A program made the translations under genes and the position numbers. This document shows positions 10,333 through 21,674 of a stretch of DNA of 64,000 nucleotides, one piece after another (the first letter of the stretch is position 1; the number at the start of each line of letters is the position of its first letter). The notes below the pieces were generated by a model. It was not told the origin of the DNA. It ran no database searches and saw only the letters and a list, made by a program, of their open reading frames with translations. The DNA comes from Gautieria morchelliformis (taxonomy: Eukaryota; Basidiomycota; Agaricomycetes; Gomphales; Gomphaceae). The DNA is taken from contig WHVA01000012.1 of the NCBI GenBank assembly GCA_015179125.1, positions 248,001-312,000 on the forward strand. The letters are read 5' to 3'.

Positions 10333-10638
10333 AGAGTGGAGGAATCCTTGACGGATCGTGAGGAAGATGGACTGTGGAATCAGCGTGAGCGATGAGAAAT
10401 AGTGTCGTTGAACCTTTGAAGACCATACTCACGACGGGGGGCGGCTCAAAATTTCCAGGAACGGGTAGTAAACCATCCCGGCAGTGCAGAGTGTTGAACC
10501 ACAATGTTTCGAGGTCGGAGAAATAGAAGCCGTCCACACGCAGGCCACTGATAACTAACCCCCAGACAGTCGCATAGAACAAGTCACAGGCGATGGCTAT
10601 GATCGATCAGTAATAGCAACAGCTCCGAGGGTCAAGAG

Positions 10639-10980
10639 TCAAATACATACCATTCTCGTATTGTCGTTACAGCAGACAGAATTCCCTGCATCCCAACTCC
10701 ATTGAGCATGAACTGGCAGCTCATAGGAGTGGCGTGAGGGAGTGTGAGAAGTCGCTGAGCTGTCTACGTTAGCCAGAATCGAAGCGGGAACGGGGAGCAG
10801 GGGTGGCTGCGCTGTAGTTTCGGAGGTAAATAGCTCGAGGTTCCATGTAGAGCAGTATGTTCTGAGGCGATGGTAGAATATTGGGAGGGGGGTGAGGGTA
10901 TCAGAGGCCGTATATGGTGTGGGATGCGCGGAATGCGAGGGAAGAATGGGAGAGGACATATAATTCCTACTCCAAGACAC
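10639..10980 (-). CDS. Possible upstream exon, unrecognised
   Basis: Pro/Ser/Thr-rich open frame (TPLPIFYHRLRTYCSTW, LELFTSETTAQPP) ending near a donor site (GTATGT). It may belong to the gene that ends at 10087. Function unknown; the protein-like composition is the only support. Confidence 0.25.
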   Translation of the reverse strand: MSWSRNYMSSPILPSHSAHPTPYTASDTLTPLPIFYHRLRTYCSTWNLELFTSETTAQPPLLPVPASILANVDSSATSHTPSRHSYELPVHAQWSWDAGNSVCCNDNTRMVCI

Positions 10981-11119
10981 CTTTCACCTGCCTGCACCCT
11001 CCATCCCCAGGCTCACAATTTCATCGAGTGCGCCGAGCCATGGGGTGGCGAGAGCATACGTTTCCCCACATTCGTAATGATAGAAGCTGCAAGCACGACT
11101 GGGAGACAGCATTAGCCTA

Positions 11120-11598
11120 GTGCTTCTCGTCAAGCTCACATCACCTTTTTTTTTTGTTCGCGAGTCATTTGATACTCTGCCATCTTACTAAGTAGCTCCC
11201 ACGCTCCTTGCTTCCTACCACCGCTATACCGGCACCACCACCACCCCAACACTGCGAAGCTAATTGGCAATATGTATATCACTGGAGTTCCCGCTGTGGG
11301 AGAGCTAGCCGCAGCATAAGGTGATTCTTCTCGGATGCCTCCAGAGATTCGTAGCTTTTTCTGAAGTCAGGTCGTTTGTCTTCCTCATTCCATCAGCTTA
11401 TGTTCAATTCTCCAGGCAGTTCCGCTGGTTGTTCAAAATTCTTATAATCTCTTGACTGTGCTTTGTCTTCTAACACTCGTCCAATCCCCTCTGCACATAA
11501 TATATGCCTCGTGCGTGACTGATACTGATACCAATACCGATCATCTGGATTAGCCCGTACTAAATAATACACCTCCGGTTCCGCTCTCCCAAGTTATT
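11120..11598. other. Intergenic DNA
   Basis: No gene, repeat or RNA recognised; pyrimidine-rich. Confidence 0.4.
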
Positions 11599-12860
11599 AT
11601 GGCCTCGTACTCATATACTGCTGATGATCCTTACGACGAATCACTTCAGGTTCCTGGCCCAGACTCGTTGAGGACAAGTCTTCGTCGATCAATGATTGAA
11701 ATAAACACATGTGAGATCCATCGTTTGTAATAGATGCCATTTCTGACATTCTCATACTGCACACCTCATATATGCAGCCAGGCATTTTACAGATCATCAC
11801 TTCGTACCTCAACCTCGCAGCGTCATTGTCGTCCTCACACTAAAAACATGCTCGACACAGACATTCATTCTGTGGTTTATCTGCTTGCTATTAATGCATC
11901 TCTTTCAGTATCCAGGCCTCTGCTGAAATCCAAATACAATGCTCTCTTCTCCGGATCCGGTATATATCCACAACCGCATCATATCAATTCGGCTGCAAAC
12001 CTTCAGGAAACTGGCCTACTACTGATGATATCGCCAGGTGTGATATAGCACGTACCATCACGGCAAGTGCTTCGCTCAAAGATTCAGATGAAGAAACACA
12101 AGAAATCTGCTTCTGGAATCATTAAGTCACGTTACCCATTATGATGCCTTCACATTAGACCAGCATCACGTCTACATTGTAGTCCTCATACACTCCCACG
12201 AAAATCTCTTTCATGGAGACTCGAATACAGTGAAAGTCTCACCACTGCCCGTCTGATCACATAGCTTTGCCCTGTGTCGCGAGTAAGTTGCTTGGTGAGG
12301 TTTATTGGCACTACCTCTGGCTTGGTGAGTCCTGTGGCGAGTCTGAGCGGAGGTATTCCTCGCTAATTGCCTGCAGTCCACACGGGTGATATATTCCAGA
12401 ACAGGCTTGCACAGACGATGCCGTCGAATGCGCCGCTCATATATCCGGGGCATTGCTGGACTGGGGAAGCTCGTGCAGATCGAGCCTATATCTCTGCAGC
12501 CAAACATCCTCCGCATGGTGTTGTCAGCAATATTGGTATGTGCTCATATCATATTTTATGTCATGAGCCGCGACCGTGCTGATACGATGTCCAGTCGATC
12601 TGGTTGTGTGCATCTGTTGTCTCGGTGCAGTATGCCTGGTATGTTGTCTGTTACATTATAGGATGCATATTGAACGAAGTGTGATTCAGGTATTGTTCCA
12701 TTTGCATGTGCCAATCAGAAAGGATGAAACGTACCCAGTTTGGCCACTCGCCTGCGGTTTCATTATGACTTTATCTCTGTATGTCCGTCCTGTTGCGGTC
12801 CTGTATTGGTTCAGATACGCACACCCCGAGCTCTCGCTAGGCAATGATGTCTGTACCTAA
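11599..12860 (+). CDS. Possible decayed multi-exon gene
   Basis: A plausible start at 11599 (MASYSYTADDPYDESLQ) leads to a donor at 11711 (GTGAGA) and an acceptor at 11777 (ATGCAG). The next exon encodes a hydrophobic stretch (FILWFICLLLMHLF). Further hydrophobic frames occur at 12386-12860. I cannot chain them into one clean model, so this may be a pseudogene of a membrane protein. No family recognised. Confidence 0.2.
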
Positions 12861-13000
12861 AAAGTAGTTCTGAATGTACTTATTATTAGTCCTAAACAAG
12901 CTAGAATTCAGTTCATTTTGAGCTAAAAAAACAGTGCAAAGTGGGACATTTTCACTACTAGAAATCAGTTCATGGTCAAAGGGGCCGAGAACGCTTCAGG

Positions 13001-13036
13001 AGCTAAAAATCAGTGCTTGAGCACTGATTTTTAGCT
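13001..13036. repeat. Perfect 17-bp-arm palindrome
   Basis: AGCTAAAAATCAGTGCT, a 2-bp spacer TG, then its exact reverse complement. It lies in a cluster of AAAAATCAGTNC motifs (12860-13080) like that at 9902-10046; CACTACTAGAAA at 12955 resembles a CACTA-type transposon end. Confidence 0.7.
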
Positions 13037-13509
13037 GGTTTTGTACTGAAACTCAAGTTCCTTTTCATCTGATTTTTAGGTGCCGGCGCTTTCTGCAGTG
13101 CGTAGTCGAAAGCCTCCTCGGCGCTTGGAGCAGCGCACGTGCCAGTTACAAAGCAGGTGACCAAAACAGGCAACTCGACCGCCTTCCCGCCGCTGCCAAG
13201 CGTTATCCCATGAATATCCCGACCTGCGTTAAATGTCCATGCCATCCTTGTCAATATAAAATTTTTCACTAAATGGAAAATGTGATGTGTTGCGCAAAGG
13301 CAAGTTACTGAATAGAGCCGCAATTCCTTGTTTTGAGTTTCCGGGATACGCTGTGATCACCGTCATCGACGGTGGTGAGCATAAATGTGTAAAATGACTG
13401 TAAAGCGTGCATAGGAGGTCCCTGTAGTAGTAGCGTTAAATTACATTACTACGACTTCTTGTAGCCCTGGTCTATCCAGTGAGCCGTATTCATTGTCTCA
13501 GTCATGAGA

Positions 13510-15143
13510 TTAGGGATATAAGAATTTTAGCCGAGTAGCTTAGCTGCCGTCAGCCAGTTGGTGTAGAACGCAAGCGCTGCATGCAGAGTGTCAGTACAAA
13601 CGGCCAATGTTCCGAAAGATTGTCGGAAAGCGTTCAGAAGCACCGAAAAAAAAACAATATACGCACTGTATTCAAAGCCTTGGGTTTGGTATCGCTCCAC
13701 GGGATACTCCTCCCCGGGTGAAAAATGTCCTCTGACGCAGACGTATGTGTCACATTCCTCCGCGGCATCGGGAACGGTCAGAAAGGCGGGAGGCGGGGGT
13801 GAATCCACCGTTCGAAGAGCAGCCCTGAGACTTTGCCGAATCGAAGCGTTCAATTCCCTCAGTGACGGCAGTGTACTTAGCGAAGCAAAGTATACTTGCC
13901 AAGGCAGGCGTCAGGACAACATCCCCGACTGAGAGGGAAATGGCAAACTTGATAAGTCAGATGCGTAGAAACGTGATAATGCTCTCTATCGGCGTGAAAT
14001 TCCCAGCCGACGGCATATATACTACGACAGGGAAATGTTAGGTGATGGGCAGTAAACAAGCATGCTCGACCCACCCAGTATGACGGCACCGACAACAGCC
14101 TGAACCAGGTTGAGCATCACGCATAATGCGTGCAAGGTCGTCGACGATATCTGGTATTGCTCCCGATTTCTGAACATCACCCGGATGCGTGGAAAGACCG
14201 AAACCCCGGGTTGTAGGCACTAGCAGTGAATAAGATGGCTGAAAGTGGAGGATTTAATCTTAGCAAAGACGTAAGTATGGGAACCGACTGATGATAGGAC
14301 ATACACAGAAACGTAAAATATGGTTAGACCAAGTGCTTCACAAGATAGGCCAGCCGTGGACCAGGAGAAGGGTACGTGTGGCTCGAGGATTGAAAATATA
14401 AGTGTATTCTGTATGATTGTATGGAATAAATGGCGTCAATACTTACAGCATTTATGAAGGAGAGAAATTTAAAGGTAGAATTTAACCCCATATCTGTCTA
14501 GCCATGGGGAGAAGAAGCAAACACATAAAACAAATAGTTTTCCACAAAACAATGACGTAACGGCATTGAGCATAAAGCGACTCACGTAGTTTGGTATCCT
14601 GTACGCTAGGTTGATCAGGAATAGAGCGATTGATCAGAGTACAGTGAGCTATATGCTGGTAGGATATAGTCTCGAGGGCTCAAAGGATATGAGAAGCTGG
14701 CGGAGATTGTCGAAGCCCGTGAGGCAGAGAGGATTGAACAAAAAAACTGGCAATGATGCTCCTAGCAAGGTCAACAAGGTATATGAGACCATCTTGAAAT
14801 CTGGAGGCAGGTAGGTTTCAAAACTGGGAACTAGCGTGCTGTTCTTATACCAACGTTGCACCGCCCAGTATGTATTATGAGCGCTTCACTTTAAACTTGA
14901 TTACCCATTGTAGAGGTTCGGACCATTCTGCACGGTAAAGAGTGCTTCCGAGATAACGTGTACACTGTGCACCCAAGGTCGGCCGGGTGAGACAGAAACG
15001 TTATTCAGAGATGAAGCACTCGAGAGGAACAGGCAGTCGAGGCTTGACTTCGGGAAGAAAAGTGGCCATGGTTCTTTCGGGAGTGACGTGCAAAGGTACT
15101 TACATATAACCGACCACTGTCGTCATAATCCGAGACCATCTTC
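13510..15143 (-). CDS. Predicted multi-exon membrane protein gene, unrecognised
   Basis: Minus-strand series of exon-like frames. A start near 15143 (MVSDYDDSGRLY) is followed by a GTAAGT donor. Hydrophobic segments lie near 14800 (MVSYTLLTLLGASLPVF) and near 14120 (LNLVQAVVGAVILGG). A C-terminal stretch around 13853-13530 contains CDTYVCVRGHFSPGEE and ends WLTAAKLLG. The segments suggest a small multi-pass membrane protein with 5-7 exons, but exon borders are uncertain and no family is recognised. A rearranged partial copy lies at 21094-21674, so at least part has been duplicated. Confidence 0.3.
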
Positions 15144-15472
15144 ACCATGACCAATTACCGCGAGGTCTTGAAGGAATGAGAGTTCATGGGCGCGCCGTGC
15201 GCGGTTGGTCAAGGTTGACCAGAACACAGCTTTTGCTGAGGAAATTCCTGACCGGCAGCAGTGATCATCATCGTGTCCCTTTATGGTAGCACACGCAAAA
15301 GCGTGATGCTATCACTACTTATGGATACGGGGTGTGGTTAACTGGTGAGTGAATTATCATCGCTGGGGCCTGAGATGAGAACATACCTCTCACAGCCTGT
15401 ACGTCGCGTCAATAAGCGACGCAGGGTTGTCGCCATGATGTAGTCAACTCGAAGACCGTTAAACATCTGATT
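13908..15472. repeat. Duplicated segment R2, longer copy
   Basis: The blocks 13908-14222 and about 15210-15472 recur in the same order and orientation at 21094-21674, where the ~1 kb between them is absent. The match runs through the membrane-gene exons and its upstream DNA, with scattered differences. Confidence 0.8.
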
Positions 15473-15475
15473 CAA

Positions 15476-15618
15476 TGGCAAAGAGTTCGACTCAAATCAT
15501 CTCGTCTCGACCGTACGCCCGAGCCATGCATCACTTATGAACAAGGCTTATGATTTAGGACCAACAGCTGTTCGCGCCAGGCATTCTGGCGTACTATTTG
15601 GGGACTCGATCAAGGTTG
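15476..15618. repeat. Dispersed repeat R1, copy 1, left part
   Basis: From GAGTTCGACTC to ATCAAGGTTG. It continues at 17267 on the other side of the LINE. Copy 2, uninterrupted, is at 26007-26860. Confidence 0.75.
15609..15618. repeat. LINE target-site duplication, left
   Basis: ATCAAGGTTG, repeated exactly at 17267-17276. The empty site in R1 copy 2 (about 26158-26167) has a single copy, GTCAAGGTTG. Confidence 0.85.
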
Positions 15619-17266
15619 GGATCTGGATGGCTCTCACTCCGCAACCACCACCTACGGACTTAGACCCTCCTGAATCCCCTTCCTCTGATACCATAAATAA
15701 TGCGCTCAATAAACTACATGATCTCATACATAGCATTGCCCTTCCTAAAACAAAAGGCGCAAAAATGTGCTTAATTCCTATCGACACACTACACAACGCA
15801 CGCAACTTCGTCTCCTCGGCCTGCACCACCTTCAGGAACTCACATCTCGACCCTCGAATCTCCACCATCTGTGAAAAGCTCGAATCCATCTCAGCCCACA
15901 TAGGCCTTGCTGCTCCAACCAGCAAACTTCGCTCTTATGCCTCCGTACTCGCCGATAACTCACCGCGCACACCCTCTGAACCCACTCCACCCCATCGCGA
16001 CACTAAATTTGACCTTACACTCTCCCAGGCCAACCGTCAGGAGCCGGTTTTTGCTGGTCTGTCAGACGCAGACCTGAAGGACAGGATCAACAAAGCTGCT
16101 CGGTGAAGCAGGATGCTGGTGGGGAACTCGCTGGTCATCCCCAGACCCCGATGGGAATGTTAGAGAAGAAGACTGCACGGTTCGCATCAGAGCCGTTGGT
16201 CGCCACAGAAGTGGAGACATTTGGATCTCTACCTGCTCTGAGGATGAACGGAACGACCTTGTCGAGACTTCTCGCCAATGGCTCCCCAAACTGTCCGTCA
16301 ACCTCTCCATTTCCCCCAGGCTATACCCCATCATTGTCCACGGATTTCCCACCTCCTTCGATCCATCACGAGACAGCGATGACATCGCCACCCTGTTGGA
16401 CCAAAACGAGCATATCATTACGCACCCCTCCATGCTCCAGCATGCCGAGTTCATATCTCGCTCTCCTCGACAAAATGCAAAAATGCACTCCTCCCTGATC
16501 CTATATCTCGGTGATCTTGACGCTGCTAACAACTGCATCAAGCAGCATATTGCGTATCAAGGATGCCTCCACTCAACCATGTGATTCACACGCCATCCCC
16601 CACAATGCTTCAACTGTTATCGCTTCGGTCACTTTGCACGCTCCTGTAAAGACAAGACAAAATGTGGCCTATGCTCAGGACCACATCTCACACATGACTG
16701 CAAATGCGCCGATGTGAACAACTGCAGTGAGGTGGTCACATGCCAACACATTGTCCGGAAATGTTCCCTCTGCGACGGTCCCCATTCGGCAACCGACCGC
16801 AAATGCCCTGCACGCAAACATATCCTTGAGCGTCACCATCAGCGGACTGTTACCGTAGATGGCCTCTACCATGAATAATAGATGTCAACTAATCCACTGC
16901 CTCCCTCGCATACCACCACCTCTGACCACTGCCCCATACCGATGCCCATCATTTATTACCTGACGCAGGTCCTCGAGAACGAGCCTACACGCAACTGGTA
17001 CTCCCTCCTTATGCCCATCAACATCTAGTAACATTAATAATTGTGGCACCGCAGAGGTTAAGCTATTACTAGCTTACCCTGGGATCTCGTTTTTATCCCT
17101 CTCAACCTCATGAAATGCACCGCCCTCGCTCTCCCTCCTGTAGTCTTACTGCGATATCCTCCCTTCGTTAAAGTAGCTTGCCATAGACCTACATGTAGCT
17201 TACAGTGCACCATCAGCGCCATGCGCTTCGAGCACTCTAATTGATTTTCTCTCTCTCTCTCTCTCA
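15619..17266 (+). mobile_element. ORF1-only LINE (Tad-like), HAL1-style
   Basis: A 1648-bp non-LTR insertion bounded by 10-bp target duplications. It starts only 8 bp before the ORF1 start codon and ends in a (TC)n tail (17249-17265). It has the ORF1 (gag-like) region with three zinc knuckles but no endonuclease or reverse transcriptase. After ORF1 (about 16879) there are only ~390 bp of 3' sequence. The intact duplications show it was inserted in this short form or shortened afterwards inside; either way it would depend on a partner LINE for movement. The empty site in the R1 copy at 26 kb proves the boundaries. Confidence 0.8.
15627..16879 (+). pseudogene. LINE ORF1 (gag-like, zinc knuckles)
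   Basis: Starts MALTPQPPPTDLDPPE at 15627. This frame ends at 16106, but the protein clearly continues from about 16123 in another frame (DIWISTCSEDERNDLVE, LYPIIVHGFPTSFDPS), so there is one frameshift near 16106-16123. An in-frame stop at 16582-16584 precedes the C-terminal zinc knuckles CFNCYRFGHFARSC, CGLCSGPHLTHDC and CSLCDGPHSATDRKC; the frame ends at 16879. The layout (helical N-terminus, RRM-like middle, CCHC knuckles) is that of RNA-binding ORF1 proteins of Tad/Jockey-type LINEs. Two lesions make it inactive as it stands. Confidence 0.8.
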
Positions 17267-18060
17267 ATCAAGGTTGAGTGTGATAGGTTGCGCCCAAAGT
17301 TAGGTGCAACCTGCTCCGTTTAGGAATATGTGCGATCGCCTAAATAAACGCAAAGATTATCAGCAGGCATGCGCTGTGCAGTCAAGTCTATATTTAATCC
17401 ATTGCAACAGCAGCCGCGAGTTCAAAATTAAGTGCTTATTATTTTTCTTTGCCTTACAGTAAACCAACGTGGGGCCGAGATGCACTGCCATTCTTTCATA
17501 TTCGGCTGGTGTCGGAATGTCTTATTACGGGGCCTCATAGTCTGCATGATATTTGGTGTGCTCAGACAAGTCGGACTTGTACAGCCCACTCCATTGATCA
17601 TATTCCTGGGACCAAAAATTTGTTTTTAGTAGCCCACAAATAAAGTCACGCTCTCGATGTACCATCACCTACGGCGATGTTGCTCTAACACTCTCCTGTC
17701 AAGATCTTCATAGTAAAGTCCATGGCTCATGGGCGCGACGATACGCACCCTTACTCTTTTTGATTCGGAGACAATGTGCCACCTTCGCTGTGCGGCCGAG
17801 TGTGGCACCCAGGTGCTAGGCTTCTTGCGTATTCGAACCACGTCGAGGAGGGTTGAGGGTTCTTAGAAGTAGCAAGGCTTTGAAGGTTCGTACAGTGGGG
17901 CGAAGGTGAAGTTGCATTGTCAGAGATGCGCACCCCGGTACAACCTCGCTGCATAGTTTCGTCACATTTCAACATTGAAGTCAGAGAAGATAATGAGCGC
18001 GAATCTGGCTCGTGAGATATCATCCATGGAGCTCATTCGAAGTAGTCGTGCTCAGCTTCT
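17267..18060. repeat. Dispersed repeat R1, copy 1, right part
   Basis: Resumes R1 after the LINE with the duplicated ATCAAGGTTG. It matches 26158-26860, including TAAACCAACGTGGGGCC after an intron-like TTTGCCTTACAG. It may hold a decayed exon; no protein family recognised. Confidence 0.7.
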
Positions 18061-18595
18061 CGTCCTGGGCCATGGTAGTGCTTGACGATAGTGGCCGAAG
18101 TCATAGAGGGTATACTAGGGCAGAACATGGTCCCGAATATGACATGACATGAGAGAGTTGAACTAGTAGAAAGGATGACGAATGAACGCGCACTCGACTA
18201 CGAGCATGATGGTGGTCGCAGCGAAAGGAGCTGATTGCATAATCAGACACCCGTGTCCGGCCGTTAGAGCTCGTAGTCGTCATAGGCTATCAAATATTTC
18301 ACGGATACTTATCCCTCCAGGGCTGACAGATCCAAAAATCATGAGGGACACCCGGTAATGGCTCGTGCACGAAAAATATCGGAACCAATGATATACAGCC
18401 TGAATAGATAGAAAATGTAGATACTGTACAGTATCCGACAATCGAAACAGAATTTCCCTTCTACCCTAGGAGATCATCGCGGCCATCGGCAAACATACGC
18501 GACCCTGCCAGCTTGGTGCACCTGCCGACTCGTTAGAACAGGGTTTGCGAGAGATCGTAACGATTCGGGTGCCCACCATTTGTATAAAGGTCACC

Positions 18596-19147
18596 TCACG
18601 AGATCCACTCGCTCCGCACTAGCGAGCCATCGGGCTGCCTAACGAACTCGTACTGGTGTAACACCAGCCTTTTCCCACGGACACGGCGTCCCGCGGCTCC
18701 GCCTCTCCCCCGTCTCTTCTCGCCGTGGTCCCTCGTGTTGACCAGCGGCATGGCAATCCTCCCGGCTTCTGAGCTCAGATCGAGCTCGAAGTCCATGGAG
18801 GTAAGATGTTGACCGGTTGTGCGAGGGCTGCTGCCCCCGCGAGCTGTCTGGCCTTGCGCCTTCCCGCTCTTTCCCTTCACTCTGGCCTTCGCCTTTGGTG
18901 CTACCCGTCGATGGTCCCGTCGAGCCGGGACTGTCGCGGCGATTGGTGGCGGGTTGACTGTGGCCATGCGTGGCCCAGGCTGTAGCCGCGGTAGTGGGGC
19001 GGGGATGGGGGGCGGCGGAGTGGCTGGGCGTGGCTGAGGCCTCAGAGGAGGTAGCCTCAGGTAGCGGCGATCCGCCGCTGCGAGCGCTGCGTTGCCGTCG
19101 TAGGTAAGGCAGAGGTCAGACAAGCCGGGTAGGTGTAAATCGTTCAT
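18596..19147 (-). CDS. Basic Pro/Ala-rich hypothetical protein, 183 aa
   Basis: One-exon gene, start MNDLHLPGLSDLCLTYDG at 19147 and end at 18596. Domains by eye: an N-terminal ~35 residues with LAAADRRYLRLPP, a Pro-rich tract (PATPPPPIPAPLP), a Lys/Arg/Gly-rich basic region (KAKARVKGKSGKAQG) and a C-terminus VLHQYEFVRQPDGSLVRSE. No signal peptide or membrane segment. A minus-strand TATA-like TATATAAG at 19231-19238 is well placed about 85 bp before the start codon. A decayed copy of the 3' part lies at 20700-21060. The basic, disordered make-up would suit a nuclear or nucleic-acid-binding protein, but function is unknown. Confidence 0.55.
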   Translation of the reverse strand: MNDLHLPGLSDLCLTYDGNAALAAADRRYLRLPPLRPQPRPATPPPPIPAPLPRLQPGPRMATVNPPPIAATVPARRDHRRVAPKAKARVKGKSGKAQGQTARGGSSPRTTGQHLTSMDFELDLSSEAGRIAMPLVNTRDHGEKRRGRGGAAGRRVRGKRLVLHQYEFVRQPDGSLVRSEWIS

Positions 19148-19230
19148 GGCTAGGAGTTGGCAATGGGGTTCGAGTCACGACTGGGGCAAAGTGGTGGGAC
19201 GAAGAATCTTTCAGTGAAGATAGCACCAGT

Positions 19231-19238
19231 CTTATATA
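19231..19238 (-). promoter_or_regulatory. TATA box upstream of the 18596-19147 gene
   Basis: TATATAAG on the minus strand about 85 bp before the start codon. Confidence 0.45.
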
Positions 19239-19762
19239 TGTGTATGAAGAGAAGCGATGATCTAATCAGGCAGACAAAGAGTGAATTAGATCAGACCAGG
19301 TGATCATCCGCCTTTCTTTGTGTGAACAAAGAGTACGTGTTGCACTGGATTAAGCCACTTAGAAGCTTGCTAAGTCATATTAGTCGAAGCTATGCGCTTC
19401 CATTATAGATCCCCCACGTGTAAATGTCAAGTAATATTGAGAACTAAATTATGGCACTATTCGCCGCCGTGAGGCGGCTGGCCTGTGGACAATCGGACGC
19501 TGACGATATTATACAGTCCATGATAAATTAGTACGTGTCTCGTGGTGTATTCGGAAGACCCGACTCAGAGCCATCAAACCTTATGATCCTGACTTCTTAC
19601 AAAACCACGCAAACGGTCCATAAGCGGCCGTACTTAGCAGTTTTTTTCATCCAGCTCCAATCGAGGCGTCATCTGCATCGATACACACACCTTGCACGCC
19701 TAGTAAGTACAACACAAATTCTGTATGCGGTGGTACTTTGAAGCTTGTTCTGGTTCTAATCG

Positions 19763-19948
19763 ACGCGTCGTCGGGCAGTGTCTCAACACGTGGGGCACCA
19801 ACGCGTCGTCTCGGACACGTCTGGCAGTGCATTGACACGTGGGGCACCAACGCGTTGTCCGGCAGTGCATCGACACGTGGGGTACCAACGCGTCGTCTGG
19901 AAATGCATCGACGCATCAGGCACCAACGCGTCGTCCGGCAGTGCAACA
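19763..19948. repeat. 38-bp minisatellite, each unit headed by ACGCGT
   Basis: Five units of about 38 bp (one with 11 extra bases, the last partial), each beginning ACGCGTYGTC and containing a GCAGTGYMTCRACACGTGGGG-type core. ACGCGT is the MluI cell-cycle box recognised by fungal MBF; that it works here is only a possibility. Confidence 0.85.
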
Positions 19949-20039
19949 ATACACGCAACTTGGAGCACCTACAGGCTACAACTTGAATTGGGATTAGTGA
20001 GAATATCGGGATGATCCGGATCACCAACACGGCACCACT

Positions 20040-20700
20040 CACGGTCCTTGCGTTGCCGAGCCTTGTCCTACAGCCTAAAAGGATATATCAGGGTGGAATA
20101 ACCGTCCTCAGATACTCGCCGCGTTTCCGTCCAAGTGTAATGGGATGTTGATCCTCACTGCATTCAAGGAGAGCTGCGCATCAACTCTCTAGGTATCAGC
20201 AATGCATATACATACCCATCACCACTGCAGCAGATATTCTTCGGGGTAACAACGTGTGAGAGCTAGATGACACTAGTAGAATATTTCCTCACCACACCTT
20301 GGGGGCATAAAAGAGCTTTCTGAATCTTACCTGTCATCTCTTGGTGCAGCTGATCTCTCAAAGCGATCTGAGAAATCCGGTGTGCCAACCGATTACACTT
20401 CCACTAATATCCCTTCCAGAGTGGTTCGACGATTACGATTCTGAAATTCCCATCCACACGATTGTAGAACTAATGGTTACATACTCAGACACCAAGGTAA
20501 ACGTGTCAGGAGACGGGCTCTGGAAGATGGATGCTGAGAGATACCTTCATCACCAGTCATAATACTGGTAACTCCCAAGCAAAGTCCATGGAGGGCAATG
20601 ATTGTTTGGCTTTGCGAGGGCTGGAGATGTTGCCCTCATCGCTACCCTGGGAGACCAATCGCGGCGTCATCTGCAACAGACGAAACTGCAGAAATCTCAC
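20040..20700. other. Mostly unassigned DNA
   Basis: An open frame at 20341-20562 on the plus strand (ISLPEWFDDYDSEIPIHTIVEL) has protein-like composition and might be an exon, but no partner exon or family is recognised. Confidence 0.25.
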
Positions 20701-21060
20701 CTGCGAGCTTGATACACCTGCCGACTCGTTCGAACCGGGATTGGTGAGAGATCGTGACGATTCCGGTGGCCACCTTGGAATAGTGCGTGCAGCATCCCTA
20801 TATAAATGCTCACGAAATTGGATCTCGCAACCATTTAAGTAGGGATGCTCGATGGGTTTGCTCCTCACCCTCTGTCGGCGCTCGTCCCTGCATCTGGGCT
20901 CGTCCTCTCAAATTCTCCTCTCTGCTCGCCGTGGTCCCTCTCAAGGATCAATGGCATGTTCCGGTGGACAGGGACAGACGCTGAGTAAGATCTTCGAAGT
21001 CATCAACAACGCCATGGATCTGCGAGTTCGAATAAATGATGGACGATTTAGCAAGTGGTA
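20700..21060 (-). pseudogene. Decayed partial copy of the 18596-19147 gene
   Basis: Matches 18530-18800 in blocks, e.g. CACCTGCCGACTCGTT (20715 and 18511) and CTCGCCGTGGTCCCTC (20925 and 18717), with small insertions and deletions. Only the 3' part and downstream DNA of the gene are represented, and no long frame remains. Confidence 0.5.
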
Positions 21061-21093
21061 ATCATCTACTTACTGTGATATCTACCGTGCGTC

Positions 21094-21674
21094 AGGACAA
21101 CATCCCCGACTGAGAGCGAAATGGCAAACTTGATCAAGTCAGATGCTGTAGAAACGTGATAATGCTCTCTATCGGCATGAAATTCCCAGCCGACGGCATA
21201 TACTACGACAGGGAAATGTTAGATGATGGGCGGGAAACAAGCATGCTCGACCACCTGGTATGACGGTACCGGCAACTGCCCGAACCAGGTCTAGTCTTGC
21301 CGGGGCAGCTTCCCAACAAACTTGCGCGCAAGGTCGTCGACGATATCGGGTATTGCTTCAGATGTCTAAATGTCACCTAGATGCGTGGAAGCACCGAATC
21401 CCCGGTGTAGGCACTAGATGGACAAGTTGGTCCAGAGCACAGCTTTTGCGAGGGAAATTCTTGGCCGGCAGTGATCGTCATCGTGTCACTTTATGGTAAC
21501 ACATGAAAAGCGTGATGCTATCACTATGGATACGGGGCGTGGTTAACTGGTGAGTGAATTATTATCACTGGCGCCTGAGATGAGAACATACCTCTCACAG
21601 CCTGTACGTCGCGTCAATAAGCGACACAGTGTTTCGGCCATGATGTAGTTAACTCGGAAGACCGTTAAACATCC
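21094..21674. repeat. Duplicated segment R2, shorter copy
   Basis: Copy of 13908-14222 joined to 15210-15472 without the intervening ~1 kb. The reading frames of the longer copy are disrupted here, so this is a pseudogene fragment of the predicted membrane gene. Confidence 0.75.

Noticed and set aside
15476-15500. tRNA-like T-arm (GAGTTCGACTC), also at 26017
   Set aside because: No acceptor stem, anticodon arm or D-arm can be built around it in either copy; it is part of dispersed repeat R1.
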